This document shows positions 48,513-57,938 of a stretch of DNA of 64,000 bases, piece after piece. Each line of letters opens with the position of its first letter. Positions within the stretch are counted from its first letter, which is position 1. Origin of the DNA: DATGZH01 sp035297265 (lineage in GTDB: Bacteria; Actinomycetota; Acidimicrobiia; Acidimicrobiales; RAAP-2). The DNA is taken from NCBI GenBank assembly GCA_035297265.1, contig DATGZH010000053.1, forward strand, positions 52,655 through 116,654. The letters run 5' to 3'. The translations under genes were made by a program, and so were the position numbers. The notes beneath the pieces are model-generated. The model ran no database searches, was not told where the DNA came from, and worked only from the letters and a program-made list of their open reading frames with translations.

Positions 48513-50219
48513 TCAGCCCACGATCCGTTCGGCGATCGGGCCGAGGATGAGCATGGGCAGGTAGATCAGCCCGCCCACGATGATGATCACGCCGAACAGG
48601 AACGCCGAGAAGGTCGGGCCGCTCGTGTCGAGGGTGGCCCGGGTCTTGGCGTGGATGCGGGCGCCCGAGAGGGAACCGGCCACGGCCAGGGCGAGCACGA
48701 TCGGCACGAAGCGTCCGATGAGCATCACGATCCCGAGCGTGGTGTTGTACCAGTCGGTGTTGGCGGCGAGGCCGGCGAAGGCCGAGCCGTTGTTGGTGGC
48801 CGCCGAGGCGTAGGCGTAAGTGACCTCCGTGAGGCCGTGGAACGACGGGTTGAGGATGCTCTGGGATCCGGCGTGGAGCACGAGGGAGAACCCGCCGAAC
48901 CCGAGGACCACGAGCGGGACGGCCAGCACGTAGAGGATGACGAGACGCATCTGGGGGGCCCGGATCTTCTTGCCCAGGAACTCCGGTGTTCGCCCGACCA
49001 TCAGGCCGGCCACGAACACGGCCAGCAGCAAGAAGATGAGGATCGAGTACAGTCCGCCACCTACGCCCCCCGGACTGACCTCGCCCAACAGGATGGCCAC
49101 GAGGGCGGCGGCTCCACCCACCGGGGTATAGCTGTCGAGGGCCGAGTTGGTGGCCCCGGCCGTCGTTCCCATGGTGCCCGTCGAGATGAGTGCCGAGCCC
49201 TCGGGCCCGAAGCGCACGTCCTTGCCCTCCATGTTGCCGCCGGGGCTGTGCGGGGAGACGGCCTGGGTGACCGAGGACGGCAGCAGATGGTTGCCGTGGG
49301 CCTCGGCCTGCATGCCGACGACGGTGTGAGCGGCGAAGAGGACGGCCATGACGGCGAAGAGCATCCAGCCCTGCCGGCGGTTACCGATGAGTCGACCGAA
49401 CATCAAGACGATGGCGAACGGTAGGACGACGACGAGCCACAGGTCGAAGATGTTGGTGAAGGGCGTCGGATTCTCGAACGGATGGGCCCCGCCGACCGCG
49501 TAGAAGCTGCCACCGTTCGTCCCGAGCAGCTTGATCACCTCCATCGAGGCCACGGGACCACCGGGGATCTGTTGCACGCCCCCGGCCAGCGTGTGCGCCG
49601 TGCGGAAGCCATGCAGGTTCTGGACCGCCCCCTGGCTGACGAGGATGAGGGCGCTCACGATCGACAGGGGCACGAGGACCCGGACGAGGGAGCGGATGAG
49701 GTCGACCCAGAAGTTCCCGACCGAGCTCCCGCGGCGGCGGACGAGCCCCCTGATGACCGCCAGGGCGACGCCCAGGCCGACGGCGGCCGCCGTGAACTGG
49801 GCGACGACCAAACCGGCCATCTGGGCCAGGTGGCTCGCCTGGGTCTCCCCCGAGTACGCCTGCCAGTTGGTCCCGGTGACGAAGCTGACGGCGGTGTTGA
49901 AGGCCAGCTGGGGCGCCATGCCGGGGGCGTGGGTCGGGTTGAAGGGGAGGACCCCCTGGAGCCGCAGCACCAAGAAGAGGAAGAGCGTCGAGACCAGCCC
50001 GAAGGCCAGCACCGACTTGGCATACCCCATCCAGTTCTGCTCGACGGTCGGATCGATCGCGCACGCCCGGTAGAGGAAACGCTCAGTCGCGCCGAAGCCC
50101 CGTTCGCCGGGGGCGCGGCCGCCGCCGAAGACCGCCGCGAGGTACTTCCCGAGGAGCCAGGCCAACGCCACGATGACCAGGCAGGCGAAGGTGAACTGGA
50201 ACCAGCCCCACCCGCTCAC
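48513..50219 (-). CDS. kdpA: KdpA, potassium-binding subunit (system 2)
   Basis: 568 residues, about ten helices. Filter loops: VTGTNWQAYSGE, LGTNGGSFYAVGGAHPFENP, EVSPGGVGGGLY and AATNNGSAFAGL. The second loop reads GGS where system 1 has GGG, and the fourth lacks one Asn, so ion affinity may differ. GRTPEFLGKKIRAPQMRL is conserved. It is the last gene of the cluster (order kdpB, kdpC, kdpA), starting at GTG 50219, 16 nt after kdpC. No kdpF follows or precedes it. Confidence 0.95.
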   Translation of the reverse strand: MSGWGWFQFTFACLVIVALAWLLGKYLAAVFGGGRAPGERGFGATERFLYRACAIDPTVEQNWMGYAKSVLAFGLVSTLFLFLVLRLQGVLPFNPTHAPGMAPQLAFNTAVSFVTGTNWQAYSGETQASHLAQMAGLVVAQFTAAAVGLGVALAVIRGLVRRRGSSVGNFWVDLIRSLVRVLVPLSIVSALILVSQGAVQNLHGFRTAHTLAGGVQQIPGGPVASMEVIKLLGTNGGSFYAVGGAHPFENPTPFTNIFDLWLVVVLPFAIVLMFGRLIGNRRQGWMLFAVMAVLFAAHTVVGMQAEAHGNHLLPSSVTQAVSPHSPGGNMEGKDVRFGPEGSALISTGTMGTTAGATNSALDSYTPVGGAAALVAILLGEVSPGGVGGGLYSILIFLLLAVFVAGLMVGRTPEFLGKKIRAPQMRLVILYVLAVPLVVLGFGGFSLVLHAGSQSILNPSFHGLTEVTYAYASAATNNGSAFAGLAANTDWYNTTLGIVMLIGRFVPIVLALAVAGSLSGARIHAKTRATLDTSGPTFSAFLFGVIIIVGGLIYLPMLILGPIAERIVG

Positions 50220-50235
50220 CGCGCCGCCCGCCTGT

Positions 50236-51015
50236 TCATCGAAGCCGGTCCAGTGCCTGGTTGAGCAGCAGCACGTCGACCACCGGTTCGCCCAAGAACC
50301 CGAGCTGCCGGCCCTCGATGTGCCGGTCCACGAGGCCCACCACGGTGGCGAGCGGCAAGCCTCGGGCCCGGGCCACCCGGGGCGCCTGGTCCATGGCGTT
50401 GGCCACCGAGATGTCGGGGTCGAGCCCAGAGCCCGAGGCGGTCACGGCGTCGACGGGCACCGTGGCGTCCTGCGGCAGCTGGTTGAACTTGCGGTAGGCG
50501 ATGGCCCGTTCGGGGACGGTGTTCGGGTCGCAGACGTAGACGCCGTCGCGACGCTCGAGCTTGAGGCCGCTCAAGTTCTCATAGACCGGCGTGCCGCCGC
50601 CGGCCGTGCTCAAGGGCACGCAGTTGGGGTCCTCGGGCGTCGCGAAGGGATTGGTGCGGCCAGGCGTGCCGTTCGGCCACGGCGGCGTGTTGACGCCCGG
50701 CACGAAGCCGACGAGGAGCGGGTTGGTGGGGCCCAGGTTGGACGCCGAGGACGAGGCCCCGTCGTATCCCGAGGGACCAGCGGCCGAGGGTCGGGGCTGG
50801 AAGTACTGGGCCAGCGGGTTGCCGTGGGCGTCGGTGAAGTCCTGTCCGAGGAGAGTGGAACCGACGAGCCGCCCACCCTGGTACACGAGCGAGCCCTCCG
50901 CCTGGTGCCGGAAGAAGAGGTTGGCCAGCCCCGTGACGAGGAGGGGGTAGGCGAAGCCCAGCACCAAGGTCAGGGCCAGCAGGACGACGAGACTCTGGGG
51001 GAGACGGCGGATCAT
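50236..51015 (-). CDS. kdpC: KdpC subunit (system 2), long form
   Basis: 259 residues versus 201 in system 1. N-terminal helix SLVVLLALTLVLGFAYPLLV; STLLGQDFTDAHGNPLAQYF; ASGSGLDPDISVANAMDQAP; GFLGEPVVDVLLLNQAL. The extra ~60 residues (about 115-175) form an extracytoplasmic insertion with two Cys (PNCVP and VYVCDP) that could form a disulfide. ATG 51015 is 1 nt after the kdpB stop. Confidence 0.93.
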   Translation of the reverse strand: MIRRLPQSLVVLLALTLVLGFAYPLLVTGLANLFFRHQAEGSLVYQGGRLVGSTLLGQDFTDAHGNPLAQYFQPRPSAAGPSGYDGASSSASNLGPTNPLLVGFVPGVNTPPWPNGTPGRTNPFATPEDPNCVPLSTAGGGTPVYENLSGLKLERRDGVYVCDPNTVPERAIAYRKFNQLPQDATVPVDAVTASGSGLDPDISVANAMDQAPRVARARGLPLATVVGLVDRHIEGRQLGFLGEPVVDVLLLNQALDRLR

Positions 51016-51016
51016 C

Positions 51017-53101
51017 TCAGTGGAGTCCGATGGCCCGCAGGACGAGATAGATGAGCCAGATGCCCAGGAACGGGGCAAGGACGCCGCCCACGCCGTACAT
51101 CAGCCCGTTGCGACGCAACATGGCGGCCCCGTCCATGGGCTTGAACTTCACGCCGCGGAGAGCGAGCGGGACCAGGAGGGGGATGATGAGGGCGTTGAAG
51201 ATGACGGCGGCCAAGATGGCGTCCTGCGGGTTCGTCAATCGGGTCACGCTCAGCACCCCGAGCTTCGGGTACACCACGACGAACATCGCCGGGATGATGG
51301 CGAAGTACTTGGCGATGTCGTTGGCGATCGAGAAGGTCGTGAGCGACCCTCGCGTGATCAGCAGCTGCTTGCCCACCTCGACCACTTCGATCAGTTTGGT
51401 GGGGTTGGAGTCGAGGTCGACGAGGTTGCCGGCCTCTTTGGCCGCCTGCGTTCCGGTGTTCATGGCCAAGCCCACATCGGCCTGGGCGAGCGCCGGCGCG
51501 TCGTTCGTGCCGTCACCGGTCATGGCGACGAGGTGACCGCCGCGCTGCTCGCGCCGGATCAGCTGCATCTTGTCCTCAGGCGTGGCCTCGGCGAGAAAGT
51601 CGTCGACACCGGCCTCCCGGGCGATCGCCGCCGCGGTCAGGGGATTGTCGCCCGTGATCATGATCGTGCGGATGCCCATCTCTCGCAGCTGGGCGAAGCG
51701 TTCGACCATGCCCCGCTTCACGGTGTCCTTCAGGTGCACCACGCCGAGGATCCGCGAGCCGTCAGCAACCACAAGCGGCGTACCTCCCTCTTTGGCGATG
51801 CTCTCGACTGTCGCGTTGAGGTCGGAAGGGACGCCGCCGCCCTGCTCCTCGACCCAGCGGCGGATGGAGTCGGCCGCCCCTTTGCGGACCTCGCGCCCGT
51901 CCACGTCGATGCCGCTCATCCGGGTCTGCGCCGAGAAGGGCACGAGGGTGGCCTCCTCGGGTGGTTGCCGCTCGAGGGCGTAGCGGCTCTCGGCGAGCTC
52001 GACGATCGAGCGTCCTTCGGGCGTCTCGTCGGCCAGGCTGGAGAGCAGGGCGGCGTCGGCGAGCTCCGTCGGCGTGACGCCCGCCACAGGAAGGAAGTCG
52101 GCCGCCATCCGGTTCCCGTAGGTGATCGTGCCGGTCTTGTCGAGGAGGAGGGTCGAGCAATCCCCGGCCGCCTCCACCGCCCGACCGCTCATGGCGAGAA
52201 CGTTGCGCTGCACGAGCCGATCCATCCCCGCGATGCCGATGGCAGAGAGCAGTGCACCGATGGTTGTCGGCGCGAGGCAGACGAAGAGAGCGACGAGCAC
52301 GGTGCTCGACTGGATGGCACGGGAGTAGATGGCCATCGGCTGCAAGGTGACGACCGCGGCCAGGATCACCGCGGTGAGGCCGAGCAGGAGGATCTCGAGC
52401 GCGACCTCGTTGGGCGTCTTCTGCCGGGTGGCCCCCTCGACGAGGCCGATCATCCGGTCCAGGAAGGTCTCACCAGGCTTCGAGCTGATCTGGACCACGA
52501 TCCGGTCCGACAACACCGTTGTACCGCCGGTCACCGCGCAGCGGTCGCCACCCGACTCGCGGATGACGGGTGCTGACTCCCCGGTGATCGCCGATTCGTC
52601 CACCGCGGCGATACCTTCGACCACGTCGCCGTCGCCCGGCACGACCTGGGCCGCCTCGACGACGCAGCGGTCGCCGACCCGGAGCGTCGTCGAGGGTGTG
52701 AGGACCTCGGTCCCGTCGGCCTGGAGCACCCTGGCCATCGTCTGCCCTCTCGCCTGGCGGAGGGCTGTCGCCTGAGCTTTGCCCCGACCTTCGGCCATGG
52801 CCTCGGCGAAATTGGCGAAGAGCACCGTCGCCCAGAGCCAGAGCGTGACGAGCCCGACGAAGACCGACGGGTGGGTGAAGAGCTGGAAGGAGGTCCAGAC
52901 GCTCCCGATCTCGACCGTGAACATCACGGGGCTGTGGATCATGTGGCGGGGGTCGAGCTTCACGAAGCTCTGGAGGACGGCGCTCCTGACGATGGCCGGC
53001 TCGAAGAGTGATCGGGCGGGGCGGACACGGACCTTCGGCGCCCTGGTCTCGGGTGCGGGAACGAGGGCCGTCGCCCTGACCGTGTCGCCGGTGTCGCTCA
53101 C
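51017..53101 (-). CDS. kdpB: KdpB, ATP-hydrolysing subunit (system 2)
   Basis: 694 residues, P-type ATPase. LLLDKTGTITYGN, ITGESAPV, MITGDNPLTAAAIA and GDGTNDAPALAQADVGLAMNTGT are intact, as are ANFAEAMAEGRGKAQA and TPNEVALEILL. Much of the core matches system 1 almost word for word, but the N-terminus, extracellular loops and C-terminus differ. First of the three pump genes rather than the second; GTG 53101 overlaps the stop of the small membrane protein gene (GTGA). Confidence 0.96.
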   Translation of the reverse strand: MSDTGDTVRATALVPAPETRAPKVRVRPARSLFEPAIVRSAVLQSFVKLDPRHMIHSPVMFTVEIGSVWTSFQLFTHPSVFVGLVTLWLWATVLFANFAEAMAEGRGKAQATALRQARGQTMARVLQADGTEVLTPSTTLRVGDRCVVEAAQVVPGDGDVVEGIAAVDESAITGESAPVIRESGGDRCAVTGGTTVLSDRIVVQISSKPGETFLDRMIGLVEGATRQKTPNEVALEILLLGLTAVILAAVVTLQPMAIYSRAIQSSTVLVALFVCLAPTTIGALLSAIGIAGMDRLVQRNVLAMSGRAVEAAGDCSTLLLDKTGTITYGNRMAADFLPVAGVTPTELADAALLSSLADETPEGRSIVELAESRYALERQPPEEATLVPFSAQTRMSGIDVDGREVRKGAADSIRRWVEEQGGGVPSDLNATVESIAKEGGTPLVVADGSRILGVVHLKDTVKRGMVERFAQLREMGIRTIMITGDNPLTAAAIAREAGVDDFLAEATPEDKMQLIRREQRGGHLVAMTGDGTNDAPALAQADVGLAMNTGTQAAKEAGNLVDLDSNPTKLIEVVEVGKQLLITRGSLTTFSIANDIAKYFAIIPAMFVVVYPKLGVLSVTRLTNPQDAILAAVIFNALIIPLLVPLALRGVKFKPMDGAAMLRRNGLMYGVGGVLAPFLGIWLIYLVLRAIGLH

Positions 53102-53301
53102 TTTGGTTGGTGGCGGTTGAGCGGCAGTTCTTCGAGCTCGACGTCGGCGTCCGGATCGTCCCAGCCGGTGGGCTCTGCTGTCTCCTCGTCGTCCCCCCGC
53201 CGCTCAGCGATGATCCACTGACAGGCATGGGTGAGGCCGACCATCGCCGTGAAGAAAGCGACGATGATGGCGACGAAGAGGAGGTCAAGCAACAGGCTCA
53301 C
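53098..53301 (-). CDS. Small one-helix membrane protein at the head of kdp operon 2
   Basis: 67 residues. One N-terminal helix (LLLDLLFVAIIVAFFTAMVG), then an acidic cytoplasmic-type tail ending PLNRHQPK. The helix segment AFFTAMVGL aligns with IFVAAMLGL of the 27-residue protein heading operon 1, so they are probably related. It may stand in for KdpF, which is missing here (inference). GTG 53301; the stop overlaps kdpB. Confidence 0.55.
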   Translation of the reverse strand: MSLLLDLLFVAIIVAFFTAMVGLTHACQWIIAERRGDDEETAEPTGWDDPDADVELEELPLNRHQPK

Positions 53302-53637
53302 CGCCTCGGGTCGTTGCCCATCCGCGATGTGGCCATCGGGAGCGGCCCACAGTTGGCGGTGCGGCCGCCGCCGACGTTTTCCGTCCGTTGGTCCGTCCGA
53401 CGATCAGCCTCACAATTCCCATCATGGGAGTTGCTCGTCAAACGGCTATGAATTCTGCAGCCGGGCTATCAATAATGTGTAACTCGACGCTGCTCCGCCC
53501 GCCGACGACGCCCCTCGACCGGAGCGAAGCTTGGATCGCCCTCCGTGACGTCATGGCCACGCCAGGAGCGATGCTGAGGCGGCCCTTCGGCCGTGCTCGT
53601 CACCGGCAGGGCGTCCCGCCGGAGACGGCGCCGACCG
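53302..53637 (-). promoter_or_regulatory. Upstream region of kdp operon 2
   Basis: 336 bases of lower GC with no convincing gene. On the minus strand, in order: an AT-rich patch with TTATTGATAG (53475-53466), TTGACG (53441-53436), the palindrome TCCCAT-C-ATGGGA (53417-53429), and TTGTGAGGCTGATCG (53415-53401), which is identical to 34926-34940. The start codon is 100 nt beyond. Promoter and operator assignments are inference. Confidence 0.45.
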
Positions 53638-54360
53638 TCAGCGGCGCGAGATGTGGGCGTCGAACCAGGCCAGCATGCGGCCCCAGGCGTCGGCCGCGGC
53701 CTCGGCGTTGTAGACGGCGGGTCGGTCGTTGCAGTTGAACCCGTGGTCGGCGTCGGGGTAGCGGACGATCTCGGTCTCGACCTTCGCCCGCTTCGCCGCC
53801 GCCCGGAGGGACTCGACGCTGTCGACCGGGATGCCCTGGTCGAGGTCGCCGTAGAGGCCGAGCCACGGCGTCTCAAGATTCGGGGCCTGTTCGATGAGCG
53901 AGGGCAGCCCGAAGCGGCCCTCGGACACGCCGCCGCCGTAGAAGGTGACCGCCGCCCCCCGGGCATGGAGCGTCGCCGCGTACAGGGTGACGCTGCCGCC
54001 CATGCAGAAGCCGGTGATGCCGGTCTCGGCCGCCGAGAACCCGGCCGCCTCGAGGTGGTCGAAGGCCGCGGCGAGGTCGGTCGTGATGCCCCCGGCGGTG
54101 AGCGCGCCCATGGCCGGCATGACCGCGGCGAAGTCGTCGTAGGCGAAGACGGGCGAGCCCTCCCGGTGGAAGAGGGCGGGCGCCACCGCGTGCCAGCCGT
54201 CGGCGGCGAGACGTCGGGTGAGCTCCTCGATGTGGCTCGTCACCCCGAAGGCCTCCTGGATGACGACGATGCCGCCCTTGGCCGCCCCGTCGGGGCGGGT
54301 CTCGTAGGCGGGCATGCCGCCGTCCTCGGTCTCGATGACGATCTCGGCGCTCTCGGGCAC
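53638..54360 (-). CDS. Dienelactone hydrolase family protein
   Basis: 240 residues, alpha/beta hydrolase. Nucleophile Cys near residue 119 in GFCMGGSVTL; Asp in GLYGDLDQGIP; His in YPDADHGFNCNDRPAYN-like DADHGFNCND. GIVVIQEAFGVTSHIEELTRRLA is the conserved N-terminal helix and oxyanion region (Glu of the dienelactone hydrolase network). It would hydrolyse dienelactone or related esters. GTG 54360 has AAGGAGG 6 nt upstream. Confidence 0.88.
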   Translation of the reverse strand: MPESAEIVIETEDGGMPAYETRPDGAAKGGIVVIQEAFGVTSHIEELTRRLAADGWHAVAPALFHREGSPVFAYDDFAAVMPAMGALTAGGITTDLAAAFDHLEAAGFSAAETGITGFCMGGSVTLYAATLHARGAAVTFYGGGVSEGRFGLPSLIEQAPNLETPWLGLYGDLDQGIPVDSVESLRAAAKRAKVETEIVRYPDADHGFNCNDRPAVYNAEAAADAWGRMLAWFDAHISRR

Positions 54361-54407
54361 GACGTCCTCCTTCGGTCGGGGCCCCTGCTTACACGACGTG
54401 GGGGCGA

Positions 54408-55820
54408 TCAGCCCTGGCCGGCTGCGGCCACGAGGAGCTGGGCCGTGGCGGCGGTGACGGCCTTGGCCATCGGCACGTGCAGGAACTCGTTTGGGCCGTG
54501 GGCGTTGCTCTCGGGGCCGAGCACCCCCGTCGCCACGAGCTGCACCCCGGGGAAGCGGCGGCCCAGGGCGGCGAGGAAGGGGATGGTCCCCCCCTCGCCG
54601 TAGGACATGGCCGGCCGGTCGAACGCGGCGAGCGAGGCCGCGTCGAGGGCGGCGGTGACGAACGGCGCCGGCTCGGGGGCGAGCCACCCGTCGGCCGGCG
54701 CCGCCAACTGCGCGGTGACCCTCGCTCCCTCGGGCGGGTCGTGGGTCAGGGCGTCGACGAGGGCCCGGCCGGCCGCCGCGGCGTCGCAGCCCGGCGGGAT
54801 GCGCACCGAGAGTCGCACGGTCGTGAAGGGACGGAGGACGTTGCCCGCCTGCCCGGTCGACGGCACGCCGTCGATCCCGGTCACCGCCAGAGCGGGCTCC
54901 CAGGCCTTGCGGCGCAGCCGGTCGGCCGGGGCGGGCAGCACCAGGCCGGGGACGACCGGCAGGTCGTCGGCCTCCCCGAACTCGTCGGCCAGGTCCTCGA
55001 TGCGGCGCCGCTCGGCCTCGGGCAGAGGGACGTGCAGCTCCGGGAGGAGCAGCTCGCCGGTCCGCTCGTCCTCCACCCGGGAGAGCAGCTGACGGAGCAG
55101 CCGGAACGACGACGGCACGACCCCGCCGGCCAGACCGCTGTGCACCCCCTCGGTGAGCACTTCCACCCGCAGGTCGCAGAGGAGGGCGCCGCGGAGCGAC
55201 GTCGTCACCCAGAGCCGGTCCCAGGTGAGGCAGCCCGAGTCGAGGCACACGACGAGCACGGGGCGCTCGAGGTGCGGTGCCAGCTTGTCGAGGTAGGCCT
55301 CGAGGTCCGGGCTCCCGCTCTCCTCGCTCCCCTCGATGAGGACGACCACCCGCGGCCGCCCCGCGCCGAGCGCGGCCGTCGCTTCGAGGGCGAGAAGCGC
55401 GGCGAAGACGGCGTACCCGTCGTCCCCGGTGCCCCGGCCATAGAGGCGGTCGCCGCGCCGCACGGGCTCGAAGGGCCCGAGACCCGGCGCCCACTCGCCG
55501 AGCGGCGGTTGCTTGTCGAGGTGGCCGTAGACGAGGACCGTCGGCGCCGAAGATTGGCTGCCCGGCGCCTCGGCGAGGACGACCGGCGTGCGGCCCGGGA
55601 GCTCGACCAGGTCCACCACGAGGCCGGGCACGGCCCGGGCGGCGGCCCACTCGGCGAGGAGCCGGGCCGCCCGGCGGAGCTCGCCCCTGTCGGCCCAGTC
55701 CTCGTCGAAGGCCGGGGACAGGCAGGGCACCCGCACGTACTCGGCGAGTGGGCCGAGGGCCGACTCGAAGTGCTCGTCGACGAACGTCTTGAGGCGGGCC
55801 CCGTCGAGGTGCTCCTGCAT
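54408..55820 (-). CDS. M20 family metallopeptidase (dipeptidase)
   Basis: 470 residues. Zinc ligands and catalytic residues: VYGHLDKQPP (His, Asp), GTGDDGYAVFAAL (bridging Asp), IEGSEESGSPDL (catalytic Glu and ligand), CLDSG, and GPESNAHGPNEF (final His). The dimerisation insert (~195-330) has VLTEGVHSGLAGGVVPSSF. It matches the CNDP/ArgE-type dipeptidase branch, cytoplasmic with no signal peptide. ATG 55820; TACGTT lies 8 nt upstream, possibly leaderless. Confidence 0.9.
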   Translation of the reverse strand: MQEHLDGARLKTFVDEHFESALGPLAEYVRVPCLSPAFDEDWADRGELRRAARLLAEWAAARAVPGLVVDLVELPGRTPVVLAEAPGSQSSAPTVLVYGHLDKQPPLGEWAPGLGPFEPVRRGDRLYGRGTGDDGYAVFAALLALEATAALGAGRPRVVVLIEGSEESGSPDLEAYLDKLAPHLERPVLVVCLDSGCLTWDRLWVTTSLRGALLCDLRVEVLTEGVHSGLAGGVVPSSFRLLRQLLSRVEDERTGELLLPELHVPLPEAERRRIEDLADEFGEADDLPVVPGLVLPAPADRLRRKAWEPALAVTGIDGVPSTGQAGNVLRPFTTVRLSVRIPPGCDAAAAGRALVDALTHDPPEGARVTAQLAAPADGWLAPEPAPFVTAALDAASLAAFDRPAMSYGEGGTIPFLAALGRRFPGVQLVATGVLGPESNAHGPNEFLHVPMAKAVTAATAQLLVAAAGQG

Positions 55821-55867
55821 GCACGGGCAACGTAGCCGCCGGCTCGGCCGGCCTCCGTGGTCGCCGC

Positions 55868-56731
55868 TCAGGGCTCGGCAAGCGCCTCGGTGCGGCGGGT
55901 GGCGAGGATCGAGCCGACGACGATGAGCGGGAAGCCGAGGGCCAGCCCGGCCGTGAAGGGCTCGCCGAGGATCGTCACGCCGAGCAGGAGCGCCACCGCC
56001 GGGTTGACGTAGGTGATCACGGTGGCCCGCGACGGTCCGACCTCGGCGATCAGGGCGAAGAACACGAGGAAGGCGAGAGCCGTGCAGACGAGGGCCAGGC
56101 CGACCACGGCCCAGGCCGCCTCGGCCGAGACGTGGTGCGGCCAGTGGGTGAGCCCGTAGGGGGCGTAGCCGATGGCCGCCAGCAGGACCGAGGCGCTCAC
56201 CACGCCGAGGGCGGGCAGGTCGGACAACCGGTGGCCGATGATGAACGCGCCCAGGGCGTAACAACCCGCCACGACGAGGACCTGGGCCACGGCGCCGAGG
56301 TCACTCGAGACGTCGATGCCGACGAGGACCGCCACCCCGGCGAAGCCGACGCCCAGCCCGAGGATCCGGGGCCAGGTCAGCCGGTCGGCGGTCCCCGTCA
56401 GCCGGGCCAGCACCGCGCTGATGAGTGGCACCGTGGCCACGAGCAACGCCGCGGTCGAGCTCGTGATGCGCTCCTCGGCCCGGGCGAGCAGGAACCAGGG
56501 AACGGCGAGCTCGATGACCGTGTAGAGGACGACGATGCGCCACCGGGTGAAGAGCACGGCGAACTGGCCCCGGGCGAGGGCGATCGGCACGAGCAGGAGG
56601 GCGGCCGGCGCGGTGCGGGCGAAGACGAGGGTGGCCGGCGAGAAGTCGCGCACCGCCACCCGGATGAACAGGTAGGGGAGACCCCAGATGACGCTCATGG
56701 CCGAGAAGAGGAGCCAGCCGCGCCGGGACAT
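55868..56731 (-). CDS. EamA/DMT family transporter
   Basis: 287 residues with ten hydrophobic helices in two EamA halves. WLLFSAMSVIWGLPYLFIRVA and TLVFARTAPAALLLV open half one. GVVSASVLLAAIGYAPYGL and VITYVNPAVALLLGVTILGEPF belong to half two, the last being a strong RhaT/EamA signature. Likely a metabolite or amino-acid exporter; the substrate is unknown. ATG 56731. Confidence 0.9.
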   Translation of the reverse strand: MSRRGWLLFSAMSVIWGLPYLFIRVAVRDFSPATLVFARTAPAALLLVPIALARGQFAVLFTRWRIVVLYTVIELAVPWFLLARAEERITSSTAALLVATVPLISAVLARLTGTADRLTWPRILGLGVGFAGVAVLVGIDVSSDLGAVAQVLVVAGCYALGAFIIGHRLSDLPALGVVSASVLLAAIGYAPYGLTHWPHHVSAEAAWAVVGLALVCTALAFLVFFALIAEVGPSRATVITYVNPAVALLLGVTILGEPFTAGLALGFPLIVVGSILATRRTEALAEP

Positions 56732-56775
56732 TCCATGTTGTACACGACGCCGCCGTCCGGACCCGACGGCCGACC

Positions 56776-57867
56776 TCAGCGCAGTCGATGGCGGATGAAG
56801 CGGAAGAGGGCGCGACCGGCGAGGGCCACGGCGGAGAGGAGGAGGAGGGCGAAGAGCACCGGGCCCGAGGCGGCGAGGAGGTCCTCCAGCCCGGCCCCGA
56901 AGCTGTGGATCGCCTGGTGCCAAGCGTGGCTCACCCCGGACTGCGGGACCGGTGGCGGGGGCGGGCGGCGACCCGGCTCGCTGAGGGCCACGTCGAGCGA
57001 GGCGTAGGTGGTCTCGGAGTCGAGGACCTGCTGCTGGCCCTGGAGCTGTTCCACCTGGGACTGCAGGTCGTCGAGCTGGGACTGCACGGCGAGGATGTCG
57101 CCGATCGTCTGGGCCTTGGTCATGATCGTCAGGTATTGCTGCCGACTCGCCTCGAGCGCGGCGATGCGGGCCGACAGGTCGGTGTACTGCGCGGTGACGT
57201 CGGTGGCCTTCGTGCTGAGCGACCTCACCTTGCCGAAGCTGGCGAGATGGGCCACGACGGAGGAGAAGTCGCCCTCGGGCACCTGGATCGTCAGGTCGGC
57301 GCCCGGGGGACCGCCTCCCGTGGACACCTGCGAGTTGGCGACGAAGCCGCCGTCGGCCTGGGCGAGGGCGCTGAGGGAGCTCACCGTCTGGTCGAGGTCG
57401 CCCTTGTGGACGGTGACGGACGCCGTGCCGGAGGCCTCGATCCGGGCCGGCTGGCCGACGACGCCCGCCGGCAGCGCCGGGGGCGTGGCGGCGCCGTTGG
57501 CTGAAGGCGCCGGCGCCCCACGGCTGGCCGGCTGCGCCACCGAGCCGATCCCGGCCGGCGGGCCGTGCGGTGGGAGGGCCGCGGTTCGCTTGGGCTGGGT
57601 GCGGGTGACGTCGGGCCGCACGGGGAGGGTCGACTGGTGAACAGAGACCGCCCGGGTGGTCGAGAGCACCACGACCCCGACGAGGAGCACGACGAGGGCG
57701 ACGAGGAGCGGCGTGCGCCGTAACGGGTGGCGACCGGCCGCCGGGGCGGGCGCGGCGGTCGGACGGTCCGCGCCGAAGGAGAAGGCGGCGGCGGCGTCAG
57801 CGAGGCCCCGGCGCAGGCGTTCCTCGTCGAGGATCGTGCTGTGGTGTTCGCCGGACCGGCGGGCCAT
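56776..57867 (-). CDS. DUF4349 domain lipoprotein-like membrane protein
   Basis: 363 residues. An N-terminal cytoplasmic ~50 residues and one helix (PLLVALVVLLVGVVVLSTTRA) precede a Pro/Ala linker. The DUF4349 domain (~145-300) has VHKGDLDQTVSSLSALAQADGGFV, LTIQVPEGDFSSVVAHLASFG, and a coiled coil with DVTAQYTDLSARIAALEASRQQY. A C-terminal helix follows. The family is unstudied, extracytoplasmic, and resembles periplasmic hairpin proteins. ATG 57867 has GAGGGAGAGGA upstream. Confidence 0.85.
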   Translation of the reverse strand: MARRSGEHHSTILDEERLRRGLADAAAAFSFGADRPTAAPAPAAGRHPLRRTPLLVALVVLLVGVVVLSTTRAVSVHQSTLPVRPDVTRTQPKRTAALPPHGPPAGIGSVAQPASRGAPAPSANGAATPPALPAGVVGQPARIEASGTASVTVHKGDLDQTVSSLSALAQADGGFVANSQVSTGGGPPGADLTIQVPEGDFSSVVAHLASFGKVRSLSTKATDVTAQYTDLSARIAALEASRQQYLTIMTKAQTIGDILAVQSQLDDLQSQVEQLQGQQQVLDSETTYASLDVALSEPGRRPPPPPVPQSGVSHAWHQAIHSFGAGLEDLLAASGPVLFALLLLSAVALAGRALFRFIRHRLR

Positions 57868-57938
57868 GGGTGTCCTCTCCCTCGTGCGACATCTCTAAGG
57901 ACGCCGGAGGGGCGGGAAAGGTTGGCTCGCGCTCGAGG

